From an uncultured Fibrobacter sp. (GTDB lineage Bacteria > Fibrobacterota > Fibrobacteria > Fibrobacterales > Fibrobacteraceae): 36,814 nucleotides of DNA. The notes beneath the pieces are model-generated. The model did no database searches and was not told the DNA's origin. It worked only from the letters and a program-made list of their open reading frames with translations. Where the stretch lies: assembly GCA_900313675.1 (NCBI GenBank), contig OMSO01000018.1, positions 1 through 36,814 of the forward strand. The letters run 5' to 3'. Below are positions 1 through 7,720 of this stretch, piece by piece. The stretch's first letter is position 1. Each line of letters begins with the position of its first letter. A program made the translations under genes and the position numbers.

Positions 1-852
1 ATCGCGAAGACCTTGTCTGACGAAAACCAGCTTTACGTGCTGCCGGGCTTTTACGGTAGCAACCTCCGTGGCGAAGTCAAGACTTTCAGCCGTGGCGGTT
101 CCGACATCACGGGCGCAATCCTTGCCAACGGCATCGATGCCGCCAAGTACGAAAACTGGACCGACGTTTCGGGCATGCTCATGGCTGACCCGCGCATCGT
201 TGAAAATCCGCTGCCCATCGAATACGTGAGCTACCGCGAAATCCGCGAACTCGCCTACTCCGGCGCAAGCGTGCTCCATGACGAATCCATCGCCCCGTGC
301 CGCGCGAAGAAGATTCCTATCAACATCCGCAACACGAACCGCCCGGTCGACGCGGGCACCATCATCGGCCCCACTCCGGAAGAAGCAAAGCTCCCGATTA
401 CGGGTGTCGCCGGCCGTAAGGGTTTCTCGATGATCTACATTGAAAAGTCCATGATGAACAAGGAAGTCGGTTTCGGTCGCCGCGTGCTCGCCGTGCTCGA
501 AAGCGAAGGCCTCTCTTACGAACTGTGCCCGAGCGCCATCGACTCCATGAGCATCGTGGTGGATAGCAAGGCCCTCGACGCCGTGCAGGATGTGGTCCTC
601 GAAGACATCACGCAGCAGATGCGCCCCGACCGTATCAAGGTGTTCCCGGGCATCTCGCTCATCGCGACTGTCGGTCACGGCATGACGAACAAGATCGGTG
701 TGGCCGCAAAGCTCTTCACCGCTCTCGCCGAGAACAAGGTGAACGTCCGTATTATCGACCAGGGTTCTTCGCAGATCAACATCATCACCGGTGTTGACGA
801 AGCCGATACCGAGAAGGCCATCAAGGCCATCTACGGCGCGTTCGTGAAATAA
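1..852 (+). CDS. lysC: Aspartokinase, C-terminal part (5' end outside window)
   Basis: This is the 3' part of an aspartate kinase gene, which phosphorylates aspartate in the first step of lysine, threonine, methionine and diaminopimelate synthesis. The frame is open from base 1, so the gene starts upstream. The visible part begins within the amino-acid kinase domain: a GGSDITGA segment, then WTDVSG and ADPRIV, which are typical of aspartokinases. Two ACT-type regulatory domains follow. One starts near GVAGRKGFSMIYIEK and the second near FPGISLIATVGHGM, and the second contains the RIIDQGSSQINI strand. The tandem ACT pair suggests feedback control by lysine and/or threonine. No homoserine dehydrogenase domain is fused, because the frame stops right after the second ACT domain. 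The isozyme class cannot be told from this part, so the symbol is a best guess. Confidence 0.9.
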   Translation: MAKTLSDENQLYVLPGFYGSNLRGEVKTFSRGGSDITGAILANGIDAAKYENWTDVSGMLMADPRIVENPLPIEYVSYREIRELAYSGASVLHDESIAPCRAKKIPINIRNTNRPVDAGTIIGPTPEEAKLPITGVAGRKGFSMIYIEKSMMNKEVGFGRRVLAVLESEGLSYELCPSAIDSMSIVVDSKALDAVQDVVLEDITQQMRPDRIKVFPGISLIATVGHGMTNKIGVAAKLFTALAENKVNVRIIDQGSSQINIITGVDEADTEKAIKAIYGAFVK

Positions 853-860
853 CCTGCACT

Positions 861-895
861 GTCATCCTGGAGGCCCAACGGGCCGATAGGATCCA
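861..895. repeat. Intergenic GTCATCCT...GGATCC repeat unit
   Basis: The unit begins GTCATCCTGGAGG and ends GATAGGATCC, with an inner GGCCC-aac-GGGCC hairpin. Related units occur at 7581-7716 and 28528-28553 in this window, so it appears to be a dispersed non-coding repeat. It sits between the aspartokinase stop and its terminator. Confidence 0.6.
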
Positions 896-905
896 AGAAC
901 ATTAC

Positions 906-937
906 CGCCCCCGACTTCACGGCCGGGGGTGTTTTTT
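906..937 (+). terminator. Rho-independent terminator after aspartokinase
   Basis: An 8-bp stem (906-913 with 924-931, one G-U pair) with a 10-base loop is followed by six T at 932-937. It is placed to end the aspartokinase transcript. The AT-rich TATATATT just after it could serve as a -10 element for the small gene at 965. Confidence 0.8.
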
Positions 938-964
938 ATATATATTACATTCAGAGGTACAATT

Positions 965-1219
965 ATGTCTCGTTGTCGTTTTTGCGGTTCATCAAGTCAC
1001 GGGAGCGGTTGCTCCTACAGTCCCACCGGCAGGCATGTCCATAACGCCGACTCATCCCGTTGCGTCTACTGCGGTTCGTCCAGCTACGGTTCGGGTTGCA
1101 GCTATAGCCCCACCGGCAAGCACAAGCACGGCCACGATGACGACAGTTGCGTTTATTGTGGCTCTTCCAGCTACGGTTCAGGCTGTTCATACAGCCCCAA
1201 CGGCAACCACGAGCATTAA
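965..1219 (+). CDS. Small triple Cys/His-repeat protein (84 aa)
   Basis: This is a small protein of unknown function made almost entirely of three near-identical repeats of about 27 residues. Each has the pattern C-x2-C-x8-C-x7-H-x-H, for example CVYCGSSSYGSGCSYSP followed by TGKHKH. The regular Cys and His spacing suggests that each repeat binds one metal ion, probably zinc; this is inference. There is no signal peptide or membrane segment, so it is probably cytoplasmic. The ATG at 965 is preferred over the in-frame ATG at 929, because 929 overlaps the terminator T-run and AGAGGT lies just before 965. Single-repeat versions of this motif are, to my recollection, scattered among bacterial hypothetical proteins. 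It stands alone between a terminator and a lipoprotein gene. Confidence 0.75.
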   Translation: MSRCRFCGSSSHGSGCSYSPTGRHVHNADSSRCVYCGSSSYGSGCSYSPTGKHKHGHDDDSCVYCGSSSYGSGCSYSPNGNHEH

Positions 1220-1312
1220 TAAAGCCTTTATATAGGGATGATTAGTTTTCAAACAAAGAACACAAAGCGTGTGTCTATTGCATAACGGCAAGAAAGAATA
1301 TATATTGCCATT

Positions 1313-3124
1313 ATGAAGTATATAAACAAATTCTCTGTTCTTGCGGCACTCACCGCTTCGGCAATCCTCCTTTTCGGCTGTGGCGGTGGAGGCGGCGGTG
1401 GCACTGTAGCTTCGGACGAAAACCTGCGGGAATACCTCGAGTCCGCCGAAATGCGGAGCGACCTGGACAATCTGGCGGAATTCGCCTACCTTGCCGAGTA
1501 CCTGCAGGTGGCTCCCATTGCCTTTATGTCGAGCGATGAAGGCTTTTTTACCGACAACGTGGACCGGGAAGAAGCCGAAGAGTATGCCGAGGTGATGTCC
1601 AAGGTGCTCTCCAAGGTCGACCAGTACGAGGCCGCCTGGACGCGTATCGACAGCATGCAGGCCTTGGTCAGCGAGACTCCGTCCCTCCAGAAAAATGGGG
1701 TGGGCGTCGCCTACGCCCTCAAGGATTTTTGGTATTCGTTGCGGGGTTGTGGCAAGTCGACCCGCGAAAAGGCTATGGCCGTGGCGGGTTCGTTGAGCAA
1801 AAACGACCTGGAAATTCTTTTTAATGGTCTTGATAAAAACCAGAAAAGAGGGGAGACCGATTACCTGACCTGGTGGAAAAATTTCAATAACGGGGATTAT
1901 GACGACGTCTCGCTCCAGATATACAACCGCATGTATTACAATACGGAATCTTCTTTTGCTGACGAGGCGGAGTTTATCAACAAGACTGTGGCAAAGACCG
2001 GGGCGGAAATATCTAAGAAGGCTGCCGAATTTGAAGTGGAACTCTTCAAAATGGCTATGCCCGATGCGGTCACGGACGCCATGGACAATATTGAAAAGGT
2101 CGAAAAGACTCTCACCCTCGTCACCAAAGCCAAGGACATGTCCGCCGACGAAATAAAGGACCAGGCCGCAAGCCTTCTTATAGACGGCTATGACGATGCG
2201 AAAAAACTGTCGGAAATGGCCGGAGAAGATGTAGAGATGTTGTCCAATTTGACTAAGAAGATAGTGGACAAGACAAAGGAAGCCTTGAAGGAACCTACTG
2301 TAGTCACCTTGACCGATAAGGGAGGCGAAGCTTTGGATGGCGGCGCGATGACCATCGCCATCGGGGAAGCCACTGGCAAGGTGATCATCGCCTTGGGTGC
2401 CAACGAAGACGGCGAACATCAGGTGGTGCTTAAAGAGGAAGGACCCCACCTGGTTTCGTTTATGAACGGCAAGGGGAAAAAGTACACCAAGAAGGTTGAG
2501 GCAAAAGCCGGGAAAAATATCAAGTTGGAAGGGGAGATGAACGAGAAGGAAATTCGGGACGACGCTGCCTCCTCCAAGTCCAAATTTGGCAAGAGTTCCT
2601 CTAGCGAGGAGCCGGAGGAGGAATCTTCTAGCAGTGTAGAAGAGGAATCCTCCTCTTCTATGGAAATGAGCAAAGACGCCAAGAGTATTCTCGGAAGGTG
2701 GGTGTTGGTCAAGGACGTGTTTATTCACAAGATTACCGACGCAGAACAGTGCGCGGTCGTGCAAGAAGCCATGTCACAGCTAGGGGAATTGCAGCTCGGG
2801 GAATTTAGTGAATATGGCGGAATGATGTCCGAAAGTTGTGAAGACAGGGAAGAACCTCAAAGTTCTCCTGCCGGCCAGAAGATGCTGTTCTACACCGATG
2901 GCTCTCTTGATTGTCTTGATGGCGGTGGCGATCTGCTCGGTTCCTATGACTATAATTTTGACGAGTCTACCGGAACCATCACCTATGTGAGTGGAGGAGA
3001 AGCACCCGAGGGGCATGTCTCTGCTGACGGCACCACATTGATTTTCGAGACGGTGACCGATGGTGGCTATAAGACCATTACCCACAGAGTCGTTTTCGAG
3101 AAGGAATCCGGCGAAATCGAGTAG
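1313..3124 (+). CDS. Large lipoprotein with serine-rich linker (603 aa)
   Basis: This is a predicted lipoprotein of unknown function. It has a basic N-terminus, a hydrophobic stretch and a lipobox ending LLFGC, with the lipidated Cys at residue 23. Eight glycines follow the Cys directly. Residues of roughly 40-330 form a long charged, mostly helical region with heptad-like stretches rich in Glu, Lys and Ala. A short beta-rich module follows (about 340-410). A Ser/Glu linker with clusters such as EESSSSVEEESSSS, typical of Fibrobacter surface lipoproteins, spans about 425-455. The last ~150 residues (from ILGRWVLV) look like a small lipocalin-type beta-barrel with conserved Tyr/Gly turns. It is convergent with tmk and has no clear terminator. 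No enzymatic motif was recognised. Confidence 0.8.
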   Translation: MKYINKFSVLAALTASAILLFGCGGGGGGGTVASDENLREYLESAEMRSDLDNLAEFAYLAEYLQVAPIAFMSSDEGFFTDNVDREEAEEYAEVMSKVLSKVDQYEAAWTRIDSMQALVSETPSLQKNGVGVAYALKDFWYSLRGCGKSTREKAMAVAGSLSKNDLEILFNGLDKNQKRGETDYLTWWKNFNNGDYDDVSLQIYNRMYYNTESSFADEAEFINKTVAKTGAEISKKAAEFEVELFKMAMPDAVTDAMDNIEKVEKTLTLVTKAKDMSADEIKDQAASLLIDGYDDAKKLSEMAGEDVEMLSNLTKKIVDKTKEALKEPTVVTLTDKGGEALDGGAMTIAIGEATGKVIIALGANEDGEHQVVLKEEGPHLVSFMNGKGKKYTKKVEAKAGKNIKLEGEMNEKEIRDDAASSKSKFGKSSSSEEPEEESSSSVEEESSSSMEMSKDAKSILGRWVLVKDVFIHKITDAEQCAVVQEAMSQLGELQLGEFSEYGGMMSESCEDREEPQSSPAGQKMLFYTDGSLDCLDGGGDLLGSYDYNFDESTGTITYVSGGEAPEGHVSADGTTLIFETVTDGGYKTITHRVVFEKESGEIE

Positions 3125-3160
3125 TTTCACTGAGGATTGGCGCCGGAACATCGGCAGGCT

Positions 3161-3796
3161 TTACTTCTGTAGCCTGGCCTTGACCAGCTTGTACAGGTCT
3201 GCAAAGACCTGGTCGGGGCTCCGGTCGGCGTCGATGGCGGCAACGCATTCCGGGTAGTCGCGGGCCGCGGCAAGGTAGCCCTTGCGCACCCGTTCGAAAA
3301 AGTCCGCCTTTTCCTGCTCCAGCCGATCGGGTGCTTCGCCCCGCCTTGCGGTGCGAGCGCGGCCCCGTTCTACGGCAATGTCCAGCACAACGGTCAGTTC
3401 CGGAAAGCAGCCGTCGCAGGTCAGTTCCGTCAGCCGCTGGACCTGCTCGGCCCCGAGGCCCCGGGCGTACCCCTGGTAGGCAAACGTGCTCCAGGCGAAA
3501 CGGTCGGCGATGACGATTTTTCCCGCGTTGAGGGCGGGCTGGATGATTTCGGCGATGACCTGTGCCCGTGCGGCGTTGTACAGCAAGAGTTCCGTCTTGT
3601 CGGCCATGACGCCCTTGAAACTCGGATCCAGCAAAATCTCCCGGATCCGTTCCGAAATCTTTGCGCCGCCGGGTTCCCGCAACTTCGCCACAGAATAGCC
3701 CTCTTTTGTGAGGGCGTCGATAAGCATGTCTATCTGGGTGGACTTGCCGGAACCGTCGATGCCTTCCAGGCTAAAAAAGCGCTTTGCCGTTTTCAT
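3161..3796 (-). CDS. tmk: Thymidylate kinase
   Basis: It phosphorylates dTMP to dTDP with ATP in the dTTP pathway. The 211-aa length is normal for the family. The P-loop GIDGSGKST is at residues 12-20, the DRF-type motif appears as ADRFAWSTFAYQG (the dTMP-binding region), and a LID segment with RRGEAPDRLE follows. The ATG at 3796 is followed at once by the conserved FFSLEGIDG strand, so the start is secure. No strong ribosome binding site is visible. The gene lies about 15 bases downstream of the terminator of the repeat-protein gene, so it needs its own promoter or read-through; AT-rich CATATTT upstream is a possible -10 element. Confidence 0.95.
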   Translation of the reverse strand: MKTAKRFFSLEGIDGSGKSTQIDMLIDALTKEGYSVAKLREPGGAKISERIREILLDPSFKGVMADKTELLLYNAARAQVIAEIIQPALNAGKIVIADRFAWSTFAYQGYARGLGAEQVQRLTELTCDGCFPELTVVLDIAVERGRARTARRGEAPDRLEQEKADFFERVRKGYLAAARDYPECVAAIDADRSPDQVFADLYKLVKARLQK

Positions 3797-3810
3797 GGCT
3801 GTAAATATGC

Positions 3811-3836
3811 AAAAAAAAGCGCCCGTTGTGGGCGCC
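3811..3836 (-). terminator. Rho-independent terminator of the ALDQGANQWNH-repeat gene
   Basis: GCGCCC (3819-3824) pairs with GGGCGC (3830-3835) around a 5-base loop. On the minus strand the stem is followed by eight T (A run 3811-3818). It lies between the stop of the repeat-protein gene and the tmk start. Confidence 0.85.
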
Positions 3837-3866
3837 TAGTCCTTACAAGGACCCTTTTCGGAAATG

Positions 3867-4205
3867 TTATAACACGCGACGCGGGTTGCAGCCCCAGTCG
3901 TCATCGCCCCTGTGGTTCCACTGGTTGGCACCCTGGTCCAAAGCGACTTTGAAGCCGCCCCTAGGCACAAAATGATTCCATTCGTTTGCGCCTTGGTCCA
4001 GAGCGATGCTCCCGCCGCGGATACTTCCGCCACGGAAGTACTTGTCCTGGGAAGAGAAATGATTCCACTGGTTAGCGCCTTGGTCCAATGCAACGCTCTT
4101 GGAAGCGTCGGCGCCGGTGGTGCTTGCGATGGGGAGTGCGTTTGCGAATCCGCCAAAACCTGCGATGCTAGCCACGAAAATGAATGTTGCGATTGCGTGT
4201 TTCAT
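3867..4205 (-). CDS. Small secreted protein with three ALDQGANQWNH repeats (112 aa)
   Basis: Function is unknown. The start at 4205 has a good ribosome binding site (AAGGAG, about 7 bases upstream). It gives a classic signal peptide MKHAIATFIFVASIAGFGG ending FANA-L, with likely cleavage after residue 23. The mature chain is about 90 residues and contains three copies of ALDQGAN(Q/E)WNH spaced 20-30 residues apart, separated by Gly/Arg/Ser-rich stretches. One Cys lies near the C-terminus. The protein is secreted or periplasmic. The repeats might bind a ligand or surface polymer, or be processed into short peptides; both are inference. It has its own promoter (4251-4279) and terminator (3811-3836), so it is a single-gene transcript. 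Confidence 0.8.
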   Translation of the reverse strand: MKHAIATFIFVASIAGFGGFANALPIASTTGADASKSVALDQGANQWNHFSSQDKYFRGGSIRGGSIALDQGANEWNHFVPRGGFKVALDQGANQWNHRGDDDWGCNPRRVL

Positions 4206-4250
4206 GATAAACTCCTTTGTGTTTTTAAATTCTTTGTTTCTTATGTCCAT

Positions 4251-4279
4251 AATATACCTTCCTAAATTCATAAAGTCAA
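4251..4279 (-). promoter_or_regulatory. Promoter of the ALDQGANQWNH-repeat gene
   Basis: On the minus strand TTGACT (4274-4279) and TATATT (4251-4256) are separated by exactly 17 bases. They lie about 45 bases upstream of the start codon at 4205. This is a near-consensus sigma-70-type promoter. Confidence 0.75.
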
Positions 4280-4311
4280 ATACATAATTTTCATTGAAAT
4301 GATAGAATTAA

Positions 4312-4472
4312 GTTATAGGTATTAGGCAGTAGGTATTAGGGTCGCTGGTTACAAGAGGCTCGGGGTTCGAGGCTCGAGGTTAGGTATTATAAGTTCAGAT
4401 TTCGGAGTTCTTTGTCGGAAGGACTTCTTGAGACCGTTAAACCTAATACCTAAAACCTACAACCTAATACCT
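4312..4472. repeat. Intergenic inverted-repeat block of AGGTATTAGG motifs
   Basis: The gene-free stretch 4280-4478 holds AGGTATTAGG copies on the left (4316-4340) and their reverse complements CCTAATACCT on the right (4441-4472), so the block could fold back on itself. Its centre has GGCTCGGGGTTCGAGGCTCGAGG, a motif also seen in reverse complement at 28604-28645. No open frame with a start signal was found here. It looks like a non-coding mobile or recombination-derived repeat. Confidence 0.6.
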
Positions 4473-4478
4473 GAACAC

Positions 4479-4505
4479 AAAAAAGCCCCGGCCTAGGCCA
4501 GGGCA
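4479..4505 (-). terminator. Rho-independent terminator of the FISUMP gene
   Basis: GCCC (4485-4488) pairs with GGGC (4501-4504) and GGCC (4490-4493) with GGCC (4496-4499), with one mismatch between the stems. On the minus strand six T follow (4479-4484). It sits 27 bases after the FISUMP stop codon. Confidence 0.8.
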
Positions 4506-4531
4506 GTTCGTCGAATTGGAAAAATATCCGC

Positions 4532-5287
4532 TTAGGCGTTCTTTATGCAGCGCACCGACATGGCATCGGAGCGGTACACGCCTTCGATATCGAAGGTCTT
4601 GTTGGTGATGCTTAGGCGGTAGGCGTTGGATTTGCCGTATTCGTCCTTACACCAGAAACGGGCGCGTCGGCTGAAACGGTAGAAGCTGCCGTTGTCAAAA
4701 CGGTAACCCGCGGGCACGGCAAAGAACCCGAAGGAATCTTCACCCGGAACACCCCAGAAGCAGGCACTGCGCAGTTCGTCGCCGGTGGACTTGGGAGGCA
4801 GATTGCTCAAAAGCTGTTCCCATTCCTTGAGGCTCGGGATATGCCAGCCTTCGGGTGCGATTCCCTGATAGTTGTCTTCGCGAATCTTATGGCATATTTC
4901 CAGGTCCTTGGCAGGATCCTGCTCGCCGTATTCCGCAGGGATGCCGAGTGCAGCCGTCCAGGTGTAGAGCCTGCCGTACTGGGCCACGTTGGCCTCTTCG
5001 TTGCTCGGAGCGTAGCTGCCTTCTGTCTTGAAACGCAGGTTGTCCACCATCCAAACCTGGTCCCCGATTTTCACGGTATGGTAGGTTTCGCCGTCGCGGG
5101 CATCCGTGAAAGATCCGTAATTGAACTTCTTGGCGTTACGGGCCATGCATTCTTCGTAAGAGATGTTGTTCTGCTTTTCGGAGGCTTCCTTTTTCGTGGC
5201 CTTGCTCACGGAAGCACCGATACGGAATGCGGCCACGATGACCACGATAAGGGCGATGACGTTAAAAATGACAAAGGATGTTTCCAT
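4532..5287 (-). CDS. Membrane-anchored FISUMP-domain protein (251 aa)
   Basis: An N-terminal hydrophobic segment (about residues 5-25) without a lipobox is probably a signal anchor. A short charged linker follows. Then comes one FISUMP domain (TIGR02145 family) running from FTDARDGETYHTVKIGDQVW to the terminal SVRC. Family hallmarks present are WMVDNLRF, YGRLYTWTAA, APEGWHIPS and LLSNLP. FISUMP domains are a large paralogous family in Fibrobacter; their function is not established and they are usually found on surface lipoproteins. Here the lipoprotein signal is replaced by a transmembrane anchor, which is less common. The ATG at 5287 has AGAGGAAA just upstream. The gene has its own terminator. 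Confidence 0.88.
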   Translation of the reverse strand: METSFVIFNVIALIVVIVAAFRIGASVSKATKKEASEKQNNISYEECMARNAKKFNYGSFTDARDGETYHTVKIGDQVWMVDNLRFKTEGSYAPSNEEANVAQYGRLYTWTAALGIPAEYGEQDPAKDLEICHKIREDNYQGIAPEGWHIPSLKEWEQLLSNLPPKSTGDELRSACFWGVPGEDSFGFFAVPAGYRFDNGSFYRFSRRARFWCKDEYGKSNAYRLSITNKTFDIEGVYRSDAMSVRCIKNA

Positions 5288-5347
5288 GGGTTTCCTCTTT
5301 GAGAAAGCTAGGGCAAATGTAGTAATTGTTGGGCTTTGAACAACCCA

Positions 5348-6910
5348 TTATGCTGGGTACATAGGGAATACGATGGGGGTGATGAACAGGTTGGCCGCAA
5401 GAATAATAAAATTCATGGGCAGGCCGATTTTCGTGAAGTCCGTAAACTTGTAGCCGCCAGCGGCATAGACCAGCATGTGGGTAGGGGATCCGATGGGGGT
5501 GGCAAAGCTGCTGTTCACCGAAATCATCAGGCCGATGCAGAAGGTGAGGGGGTTTACGCCCAAGGTCGTGGCCGCGCTGATGGCAATGGGGCAGAACATG
5601 GCCGCCGTGGCGCTATTGCTGATAAATTCGGTAATGAAGGTACCGACAAGGCAGATGGCGACAAGGGCTACGTAGGGGTTGCTTCCGCAGATATTCAGAA
5701 GGTTGTTTGCAATCAGCTGGGCCACCCCCGTAGATTCCAGGGCCTTGCCCAGGCAGATACTGCCCGAGAATACGATAAGGATGTTCCAGTTGATGGAGTT
5801 TGCCGCCTGGGTGCTGGTGCAACAGCGGGTGACGACCATGGCGATGGCGGCAAGCATGCACGATGAAAGCAGAGGCAGCACGTTGAATGCCGATAGCAGG
5901 ACCATGGCGAGCATGATAAGCGAGGCGAGGACCGTCTTTTTGCCGCAGGTCCTGTTGTTTACGGCGTTCTCCAGGTACCCCTTCAGGTGGTCGTTCTTTA
6001 GATTCAGATGCTCGCAAATCCACTGGAGCTGTTCTGCCTTGCCCGAAACAATGATGTTGTCGGAACCCATGATATAGGTTTCAGGGGTGGCGACCTCCAC
6101 CTCGTTGTCAAAACGGCGTATGGCCAAGATGGAGTTCTTGTTCTTTTCGAATCCATTGGGGTTCTGTTCGTAAATCTCCTGCAGGGACATGCCGACAAGC
6201 CTGTGTCTGGAGGGGACATGGAGTTCCAGGGTCAGGTCTTCGTCACCGCCGTTGCTCAAGGGGGACACTCGAGTGGGGAGCAGTTTTTGCAGGGCGACGA
6301 TGGAGATAACTCCTACCACAAGGCAGAACAGTCCGACAAGGGTGGGAGTGAAAATTCCCATCTGGGTTCCTGTCCTGTCCGTGTAGAGTCCTGAAATGAT
6401 AAGGTTCGTGGATGTGCCGAGCAAGGTGCAGGCGCCACCCAATCCGGAGGCGTAGCTAAGGGGGATCAAAAGTTTTGACGGCGATATGCCCAGCTTTTTG
6501 GACCAGATTTTTATGACGTCGATAAAGAGAGCTACCACCGTGGTGTTGGTGAGGAACGAACTCAAGAGCGCCACGGGGAACATGGTGCGAAGAATAGCGC
6601 GGGAAACGGTCTTGGGGGAACCCATCATGTGCTTGACAACCCAGTTCAGCACGCCCGTGTAGTTGAGGCCGGCGATGACGGCGTAAAGCACGGCGATGAT
6701 AATGACGGAGGCAGAACTGAAACCGCCGAATGCGGTTTTCAGGTCAAGGACGCCACTGAGGTAGAGGGCGCACATTCCCAAAAGAAAGATGACATCTACA
6801 CGCAGCTTTGAAAAGATCATAGCTGCAAAAAGCAGAAGCACGACGACTATGGTGAACCACGCGTTTCCAGAAAGCCCAAACCATTCAAACGCAAGAATTC
6901 CCTGTAACAT
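5348..6910 (-). CDS. SLC13/DASS-type anion transporter with one RCK_C domain (520 aa)
   Basis: This is an integral membrane transporter of the divalent anion:sodium symporter group, probably moving sulfate, phosphate or a dicarboxylate; the substrate cannot be read from the sequence. About eleven to twelve hydrophobic segments are visible. The two SNT-like motifs of the family appear as SSFLTNTTVVALF in the first half and FISNSATAAM in the second. Between the halves is a soluble stretch (about residues 205-295) like a single TrkA C-terminal (RCK_C) regulatory domain. The start at 6910 is chosen because GAAGGG lies 4-5 bases before it and the protein begins directly at a membrane segment; the frame extends further upstream but that part is not membrane-like. 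TATATT lies about 40 bases upstream as a possible -10 element. Confidence 0.88.
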   Translation of the reverse strand: MLQGILAFEWFGLSGNAWFTIVVVLLLFAAMIFSKLRVDVIFLLGMCALYLSGVLDLKTAFGGFSSASVIIIAVLYAVIAGLNYTGVLNWVVKHMMGSPKTVSRAILRTMFPVALLSSFLTNTTVVALFIDVIKIWSKKLGISPSKLLIPLSYASGLGGACTLLGTSTNLIISGLYTDRTGTQMGIFTPTLVGLFCLVVGVISIVALQKLLPTRVSPLSNGGDEDLTLELHVPSRHRLVGMSLQEIYEQNPNGFEKNKNSILAIRRFDNEVEVATPETYIMGSDNIIVSGKAEQLQWICEHLNLKNDHLKGYLENAVNNRTCGKKTVLASLIMLAMVLLSAFNVLPLLSSCMLAAIAMVVTRCCTSTQAANSINWNILIVFSGSICLGKALESTGVAQLIANNLLNICGSNPYVALVAICLVGTFITEFISNSATAAMFCPIAISAATTLGVNPLTFCIGLMISVNSSFATPIGSPTHMLVYAAGGYKFTDFTKIGLPMNFIILAANLFITPIVFPMYPA

Positions 6911-6972
6911 TATTCCCTTCGAAAGTGAAAAATGAACGGGAACAAATATAAAAAAGGGCAGGCAGCTTTGGC

Positions 6973-7392
6973 TTACCGTTCGATTTTCACCACAACGGTT
7001 CCGGCGAGCTTGTCGTGCCAGGATTGTTTCTTGGGGTCGAATGCCACCCACAAGAAGCCGAGTCCAAACGGGATGAACGAAAGGATATAGGCGAAGTAGC
7101 GCCCGACGCACTGCTTTGTGGAGGGCTTTCCGCCAGTCTTGGCATCCACGATTTTTGCAGACACGGCCATCTTGCCGGGGGTTGCCTGTTTTTTGGCCCA
7201 GAACAAGATGACAAGGACCATGGGCAATAGGTACGAGAAAATGATATCCGCCGGCCCCTGGAATGTCTCGCCGTTTTCCAGGTAGGCCATGCCGTAAATG
7301 GCAAGAAGTGGCGGCAGGGTAATAACCATTATTAAGACGCTGTCAATGAGGGTTGCCACGACCCTTTTCCAAAAACCAACGTATTCAGTCAT
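6973..7392 (-). CDS. RDD-family membrane protein (139 aa)
   Basis: This small integral membrane protein has the RDD-domain layout. GFWKRVVATLIDS carries the Arg and Asp that name the family. Two hydrophobic segments follow, then the AKKQATPGKMAV loop, a KIVDAKTG stretch, and a final hydrophobic segment before FDPKKQSWHDKLAGT. RDD proteins have been linked to transport or ion exchange, but the role here is unknown. The start at 7392 is preferred over 7413 because GGGGGT lies about 4 bases upstream. The promoter at 7432-7461 drives it. The downstream SLC13 gene is 62 bases away on the same strand, so co-transcription is possible. Confidence 0.88.
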   Translation of the reverse strand: MTEYVGFWKRVVATLIDSVLIMVITLPPLLAIYGMAYLENGETFQGPADIIFSYLLPMVLVILFWAKKQATPGKMAVSAKIVDAKTGGKPSTKQCVGRYFAYILSFIPFGLGFLWVAFDPKKQSWHDKLAGTVVVKIER

Positions 7393-7431
7393 ATCGACCC
7401 CCTTTGCCACCATGTGGCGCTTTCATAAAGT

Positions 7432-7461
7432 AATATACTTTTTGTAGGGGCCCCATGTCAA
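7432..7461 (-). promoter_or_regulatory. Promoter of the RDD gene
   Basis: On the minus strand TTGACA (7456-7461) and TATATT (7432-7437) are separated by 18 bases. The spacer contains the palindrome GGGGCCCC, which could be an operator. Confidence 0.7.
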
Positions 7462-7523
7462 ATATATTGTTTTAATCGGAAAGATAGATTTTGGTTATAG
7501 TTTTCAGTCGTGAGTTATGAGTG

Positions 7524-7562
7524 GTAGGGGTTAGGGATTGGGGGCTAGGATTTAGGGTCTAG
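7524..7562. repeat. TAGGGGTTAGGG-like tract
   Basis: A degenerate tract of TAGGGGTTAGGG, GGGGCTAGG and AGGGTCTAG units. The same type of tract occurs in reverse complement at 29641-29680 and 31581-31612. No coding frame was seen. Confidence 0.6.
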
Positions 7563-7580
7563 TAAGGCGGGTTTCAAGAA

Positions 7581-7716
7581 GTGTCATCCTCGCTGTCATT
7601 CTGGAGCCACGCAGTGGCGATAGAATCACGAGGATCCGACGGAATCCATACGGTTTTATACAGGCACGACTACGAGAAGAATGGATCACGAGCCCTTCGT
7701 GCCCAGGATGACATTA
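7581..7716. repeat. Intergenic GTCATCCT/GGATCC repeat cluster
   Basis: Contains GTCATCCT, GCTGTCATTCTGGAG, a CCACGCAGTGG hairpin, ATCACGAGGATCC and, at the end, the inverted CAGGATGAC. It fills most of the gap between the RDD gene and secA (7393-7720). Its 3' end abuts the secA stop codon. No gene is seen in the gap. Confidence 0.6.
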
Positions 7717-7720
7717 CAGT

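Noticed and set aside
1380..1405. GGC/GGT-rich run after the lipobox, considered as a phase-variable tract
   Set aside because: It is a mixed-codon poly-glycine stretch, not a homopolymer, and slippage by one unit keeps the frame.
1187..2764. Minus-strand open frame opposite the lipoprotein gene
   Set aside because: Shadow frame; the + strand frame has a signal peptide, lipobox and Ser linker.
3140..3160. GCCG-N6-CGGC stem between the lipoprotein and tmk genes, considered as terminator
   Set aside because: Only four pairs and no T run.
4312..4472. Considered as a CRISPR array or insertion sequence
   Set aside because: Repeats are short, degenerate and inverted, with no regular spacers and no transposase.
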